51,169 bases of DNA from Paramarasmius palmivorus (Eukaryota > Basidiomycota > Agaricomycetes > Agaricales > Marasmiaceae), in contig JAYKXP010000238.1 of assembly GCA_037176845.1 (NCBI GenBank), positions 1 through 51,169 of the forward strand. The letters are read 5' to 3'. Under the pieces are notes generated by a model that did no database searches, was not told where the DNA came from, and saw only the letters and a list, made by a program, of their open reading frames with translations. Position 1 is the first letter of the stretch. The number at the start of each line of letters is the position of its first letter. A program made the position numbers and the translations under genes. Positions 46,407-51,169 of the stretch are shown piece by piece.

Positions 46407-47121
46407 ATGGATTCCAACGGCATCGAGATTGCAGGATTCAAGCTCAGTGGGTAAGTAGATTCAATACCGTCTCTATATCTCACTAAATTAATGAATTCGG
46501 TGCCAGCGAGTCTGAAATGAGGACACCCGAGGAGCTGAGAAGATATCTTTTTCAACCGGTATTGACTTCAAGCTTCTCCAGCTGACCTTTCAATAATATA
46601 AATTTACTCAGACTCGCAACGGCCACGGACTAGTACCTATTTCAACAATACATCCTATCCACAGGGTGACCCGGAGGCGACATCGAGAGGTCCAAACCGA
46701 ACCCGTAATTATCCTTGCACCAACGGCATCAAGTCCTTCTCCAGAGGCCTCTGGTGTTCAGAGCCAGACACAAGACCTTCAATCATCGACAATGCGCTCA
46801 ATGACCCCGGGTCAGGAACGCAGCAGCGTGTCGTACTCAGATTACGGTGCCCAGGTAGAGCTAGGCAGTGACGGGGCTTTCATGTGCGTGTCTCAATACA
46901 GGATACGTGTGTCTTTGCTCTCAGTTTTCGACCTGTCCTAATAGATATGCAAGGGCCGGTATATACCTCCAAGATCACCACCACCCCGTGACTCTGCCTA
47001 CCCGGACATTGGTCCAGAAAGCAGTTCTCAAGATTATGTTGTTTCCAAGCCAGCTGAGGCGGAAGATGATAGTACTAGTACCTCATCGGCTAGTGAGGAG
47101 CCTGAGGATGGCGATGACTAG
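46407..47121 (+). CDS. Small protein with acidic tail (171 aa), unknown
   Basis: Exons are 46407-46450, 46507-46558, 46612-46854 and 46945-47121. All junctions close in phase (516 nt including stop); the third donor has an in-phase alternative near 46890. It starts MDSNGIEIAGFKLSGESEM, has a basic stretch (HRVTRRRHREV), a Ser/Pro/Gln middle and an acidic tail (EAEDDSTSTSSASEEPEDGDD, starting near 47050). The composition suggests a nuclear or scaffold protein; no family was recognised. It lies between the dioxygenase and the GTPase and is transcribed toward the GTPase. Confidence 0.55.
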
Positions 47122-47458
47122 TGTGAGACACGACAACGCTTCGGGCCATTGAAGCTTGAGCAGCACGTACTCGTATTCACCCCATTATTTACCGTTTCTT
47201 TCACATTCAGATGCAGAGTCCAGAACTACCTATATTACCATAGCTTTCTTAATGTCGACGCACACGCGCAGCAAGGCCTTTGCTTTGGATAATATTTACG
47301 TATTTGTTTGTTTCCATATACAAACACCACTAAATGATTTGTCAAACAAGTATAGTTCAGAACCGTTCTTTCATCAGATCCGTCACCGACAACATCGTCT
47401 GCTTGCATCATCGAATCTCTTTGTACCCAACCGGTTTATTCGCTGCCCTTTGCTTCCA

Positions 47459-48357
47459 ATGGACCGCTGCAATATCGCTGTGCTGGGTGATGGTGGTGTC
47501 GGTAAAACCGCGTTAGCTGTCCAAGTAAGTCATCCATTCTCTATTTTTTTTAGCCATATACCTATCTTATGATCTTCCTAGTTCACGCTCAATTGTTTTG
47601 TCGGTAAGAACTGCAGCTGTTTCTATTCAAGAACCCGCTGACCCCAACTCTACTTTCTGTGCCACCCCAACTCTGGTTCAGTAGAGGTGCCACTTTCCCT
47701 CAACCTGTACCTGGGGCATTGTTACTGATGAAACGCATGAAGACCTACGACCCAACCATCGAAGATGCATATTTGAAGCAAGTGGTCGTTGAGAACCGAA
47801 TGTGTGCTATTGATATCATTGACACTGCCGGGCAAGGTAAGCAAATGCTCTAGAATCAGGCTGCTATTCGACGTACTAACTCTTGAACAGATGACTATTC
47901 AGTACTCTCCAACCAGTGGATTAAGTAGGCTCCATATCTTCAATGCTTGCGACCGTACGCTCAACGACAATCTAGGGAGGCCGAGGCCTTTGTCATTGTT
48001 TATTCGGTCTCTTCTCAGCAATCGTTCAAGGCTGTGGAGACGTTCTGGAGGAATATATACATGCAGAAGAGCTGCCCCCCACCTTTTGTCCTTGTTGGCA
48101 ACAAGAAGGACAGGTTATCGGAGCGCGACGTATCGAGGGATGAAGGTGCTGCCCTGGCGAAAGCCTATGGGTGCGAGTTCTTTGAGACCTCTGCGAAGAC
48201 CCCAGAAAACATCGAGGGTCCATTTATCAGCCTGGTTCGCGAGGTCCGCCGTAGGAGATCCCAGATGAGTGAGCTGCCACAGCTGGATAATGAGCTGCAG
48301 TTGGATAACGGGCCATATGGAAGGTGGTGCGCCAGAAAACAGTGTGTTATCATATAG
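47459..48357 (+). CDS. Ras-family small GTPase
   Basis: Exons are 47459-47524, 47582-47603, 47687-47836, 47891-47924 and 47976-48357. The motifs are complete: P-loop GDGGVGKT, switch [10 protein letters not shown] with the effector Thr, switch II DTAGQDDYS with the catalytic Gln, GNKKD, ETSAK, and a C-terminal CVII that fits a CaaX prenylation box. So it should bind and hydrolyse GTP and be membrane-anchored. The family is Ras proper rather than Rho or Rab. One oddity: between FTLNCFV and KTYDPTIED no canonical short intron closes in phase. The only in-phase AG (47685-47686) adds about 18 residues before switch I, for a total of 217 codons. This could be an unusual loop, a non-canonical splice or a lesion. 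All other junctions are clean. Confidence 0.85.
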
Positions 48358-48460
48358 TAGTTTGCAAGTTCGATACTATATCTTGTTATACTGCCTCTAC
48401 TTCAAATTGCACGTACTTACCAATGTATTTGAGAGCTGTTTCCAATGTATTACTCCTTTG

Positions 48461-48850
48461 CATCACGCAGCTTCGACAGATTCTTCTAGCTTGTTCGGAG
48501 AGTGATCGAGGAACTTAGAAAGAAAAGTCAGAGAATCTATGTTAGTTACCTTGTGTGGCGACTAGCCATCAATATATCAATATCCATCGTTTCTCATCAC
48601 GCAGCTTCGATAGATTTTGCTAGCTTGTTTGGAGAGTGATCGAGAAACTTAGAAAGAAAAGTCAGAGAATCCATGTTAGTTATCTTGTGTGATAGCGACT
48701 AGCCATCAATATCCATCGTTTCTCATCAAGAAAAGGGATTGAGAAGCTTGTTGAGTACACTTCAGGCATCAATATCCATCGTTTCTCATCACAGAAATCA
48801 AGACATCAAGTCGTTACAGAATGATTGAGGAACTTAGAAAAGAAAGTTAC
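48461..48850 (+). repeat. ~134-bp tandem repeat, about two and a half units
   Basis: Unit 1 starts CATCACGCAGCTTCGA at 48461 and unit 2 at 48595; two shortened units follow at about 48724 and 48780. Shared words are AGAGTGATCGAG, ACTTAGAAAGAAAAGTCAGAG and CAATATCCATCGTTTCTCATCA. It lies downstream of the GTPase gene. Confidence 0.8.
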
Positions 48851-49499
48851 AGTACTTATTAATTAGTGCATGCGCTCAATTGCTCGGTCGGGGAAGGGAA
48901 ACAAGAATGGGCGCTAAACGAGCGTTGACCAAGTCACAGTGTTACATGTGTCACACATATGACCTGTCTCCTGCCGTCACCCAACAAACCGCGTTTGACC
49001 TCCTACTCTCAACAAAGCGGGTTCGACCTCTACCGTCAACCAAGGTGCAGCTTCGGTGAGCTGCTTTATCTCATAGAGCTAGCAATAAGTACTCACAGAT
49101 GGATCTTTAGCTCACCTTTGGATTCCACCGTACACAACGACGAGTTCCGGCCTAGGTTTGCTCGAGGTATGTCCTATTGGCTTTCATTCCTCAATCATCT
49201 CAAAAGTCAACAGGAAGATACCTATAAAACAGCCTATTAGTCGCTCAATGCCCCCGACAACATCCTTCTCTCCGAAGTTCGTCAGATATCACCGTGGTTT
49301 CTCCCAGACCGCACCACAGGCCCAAAAAGCACCTTGTACAGTCCCTGACGAAGCTTCAGGCTCCGGAGTGTCTTTCATTTACTTGTGCGTATCAAACGTG
49401 GTTCTTCGAAGACACCAGCTCACCATATAAGGCCAACAGTTAAAGCATGTCTGTCACCCAGCACTCGCCTCCCTTGTTCTCATCTCTCTGTGTATCTCT
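48851..49499. other. Upstream region of KDZ transposase
   Basis: It contains CGTTTGACCTCC and GGTTCGACCTCTACCGTCAACC near-repeats at 48990-49040. Short frames (such as the one starting MPPTTSFSPKFVRY at 49249) are unsupported. No clear TATA box. Confidence 0.4.
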
Positions 49500-51169
49500 A
49501 TGCGTAAGCGGGGCCGAAAACAGCGCGAACCCACTCAGTATACTGCTGCAGACTTTTCATCCGACTCAGATGAAGAAGTACAGCAACGTTCCAAGCGCTC
49601 CAAGGACCACAGCGCCTACGTATCCTCGCTCTCTCGAGATGGACACCGAATCATTGCCAAGCTGCTCTCCTTTGGCTTGCCTACTCCAATGAAACGACCC
49701 ATCCAGCCTACTACGGACAGTGCCTCCATGGATGTTGACGAAGCCGCTGGTAGCAGTGGAGGCGATTCCAGTGGTAATTCCGAGGGCAGCAACAGTAGTA
49801 ACGGCGATCCCAACGACAGCAACAGTAGCAGCAGTACTAGTGGAGCCGATAGAAGCTCAAGCGGCAGCAGTAGTATCAGCGAAGGTGGAGAAATGGAGGA
49901 TATCCCCTGGGCTGGTATCGATGATCCTGCTCCTTCCTCCCCAAAGGATAGAGAGCAGCGTAAAAAGGTATGTTCTTACTTTTGGTTCATGGGCAAGTGA
50001 GCTTATCAGTATTGGCTATAAGGAACAATACCTGGACGAATGGATAGGTGTTCGTAGTGAATACCTTTGCATCCTCATGATTGGCGAAGGCAGAGGAGCT
50101 GGCAGCCATAGTAGCTGTCGTCGCTGCAACATAGGCGGCCGCATTCCACGGTACAGATGCCGTGACTGTTTTTCTCTGGGTCTTCTCTGCAAGGAATGTA
50201 CCTTGGAGTCTCACCAGGAGCGCCCGTTAGATATAATCGAGGTACGTTGCTTGGTTGAATGCAACTTCTCTTGCTGATGTCATGGTCAGATGTGGAACGG
50301 CCGCTTTTTTGAACATATAACCCTTGTGAATATGGGTCTTGTAGTTCAGCTGGGACACCTCTCGAATACGTTGTGCCCGGCACCTAACTCCCATGTTCCG
50401 AAGAACTTCACTGTTCTTCATACAAATGGCCTTCATCGTATACGGGTCCAATACTGTGGGTGTGGTGAAGCTGGAGAGCTGTTGCAAATGAGACAGCAGT
50501 TACTCAGTCACCAATGGTATCCTGCAACAACCAAGGTGCCCCAGACATGCTTTACCTTTCGGTTACTGGAGCACTACCACATGATGACTTTGGTTGGCAA
50601 GATAACAAGCTACGATTACTATCGCGGGCTGGAAAAGCTAACAGATAATTCTGGAAGCTTTGCTTTCAAGGTATGGCTTCAAGCATTAGCTGCTTTTTAA
50701 TACTGACGTATATCGACAGAACCGGTACGATGCATTTCGCCGTGTTACTCGAGAATGGCGTCACCTCAAGTCCCTGAAACGAGGGGGAAGAGGTAATGAT
50801 GCCTCTCGGACGATTGAGCACACTGAGCCCGGAGAGCTCGCTGTTTTATGCCCTGCGTGCCCACGACCGGGCATTAATCTCCCTGACGATTGGACAAGAG
50901 CCAAGGAGAACGAAAGGTACGGCTGCTGGTGTTTCGTTTCAAGCACTTTGGCTGAGCGCCTTCAGGTTTATCTATACATTTTTTCTCGCTGTGGATGCGT
51001 GTTTTCGCCTCAAGTGGAAAATGGTCTCAAGCGAGGCATCAGATCCAGGATTTGGGACCGGGTGGTCATATATGGTGCCTGATGTCCCTTATCGCCAATA
51101 TCTGCTAGGGATGACCAGTGCGACAGAGGTATTGCTGGCAATGCTTGTGTTTTAGTCTCTCAATAACCA
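49500..51169 (+). CDS. KDZ-superfamily transposase, 5' part (runs off the window)
   Basis: Exons are 49500-49967, 50023-50241, 50290-50670, 50720-50916 and 50966-51128, with a fifth donor (GTATTG) at 51129. All junctions close in phase; 476 residues are in the window. The N-terminus is basic, then Ser/Gly/Asp low complexity. Residues about 188-225 hold the CxC2-type zinc cluster (CRRCN, CRDC, CKEC, ESHQERP), followed by the conserved HTNGLHRIRVQYCGC. Next come FRLLEHYHMMTLVGKIT, CPACPRPGINLPDDW, and the catalytic-domain start FFLAVDACFRLKWK with the expected Asp. Kyakuja-Dileera-Zisupton transposases move large basidiomycete elements and are often found beside TET/JBP genes. The frame is intact as far as visible. 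Confidence 0.9.

Noticed and set aside
48461..48850. CRISPR-like array
   Set aside because: The genome is eukaryotic and the units are ~134 bp tandem repeats without unique spacers.
49447..49692. Alternative start of the KDZ gene at 49447
   Set aside because: That frame is different from the transposase frame and no splice closes it. The ATG at 49500 opens the correct frame with a basic N-terminus.

Overview
The window is genomic DNA of a filamentous basidiomycete, most likely an Agaricomycete. The evidence is many 44-66 nt GT-AG introns, compact spliced genes on both strands, basidiomycete-type protein families (KDZ transposase with a CxC2 zinc cluster, a TET/JBP-type dioxygenase, large orphan membrane proteins), and a landscape dominated by decayed repeats. 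No rRNA, genuine tRNA or CRISPR was seen.

Layout. (1) 1-6.3 kb is a gene graveyard. It holds the 3' part of a RING-IBR-RING protein broken by a nonsense codon and a frameshift, then a scrambled, partly duplicated and internally deleted copy of the nuclear export receptor CSE1/exportin-2. (2) 6.3-20 kb is repeat-rich. A ~2.5 kb dispersed repeat (second copy at 33.0-35.5 kb) is interrupted by two younger insertions, one with 27-nt terminal inverted repeats (TIRs) and one AT-rich with tRNA-like pol III boxes. Next to it lies a 3.47 kb element with 373-374 bp TIRs and an exact 8-bp target duplication, inserted into a minus-strand reading frame. (3) 20-22.4 kb has no recognisable gene. (4) 22.46-25.79 kb (minus) is an intact two-exon gene for a 1,090-residue multi-pass membrane protein of unknown function. 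(5) 26-36 kb is again degenerate repeat sequence, with several copies of a short promoter-like module centred on ACGCGT. (6) 36.4-38.1 kb (minus) is an intact five-exon gene of 503 codons, unknown function. It is followed by a decayed ING-type chromatin gene at 38.8-39.5 kb.

(7) 39.87 kb to the right edge is the most interesting part. On the minus strand, a 989-residue, seven-exon gene (basic N-terminus, tryptophan-rich SANT-like segment, acidic middle) is followed upstream by a four-exon TET/JBP-type 2-oxoglutarate/Fe(II) dioxygenase. On the plus strand, starting 0.2 kb from the dioxygenase start, come two small acidic Ser/Asp-rich proteins, a Ras-type GTPase with a CaaX box, and a KDZ transposase that runs off the end of the window. 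TET/JBP and KDZ genes are known to be linked and co-expanded in mushroom genomes. The candidate new observation here is a Ras-family GTPase, two acidic proteins and the large SANT-like protein lying in the same interval. If the interval is one mobile element, the transposase would move it and the dioxygenase could oxidise 5-methylcytosine on it. The roles of the GTPase and the other cargo are unknown.

Exon coordinates were derived by hand from reading frame and GT-AG rules; where they close exactly in phase this is stated. Family calls rest on recalled motifs, not on database searches.
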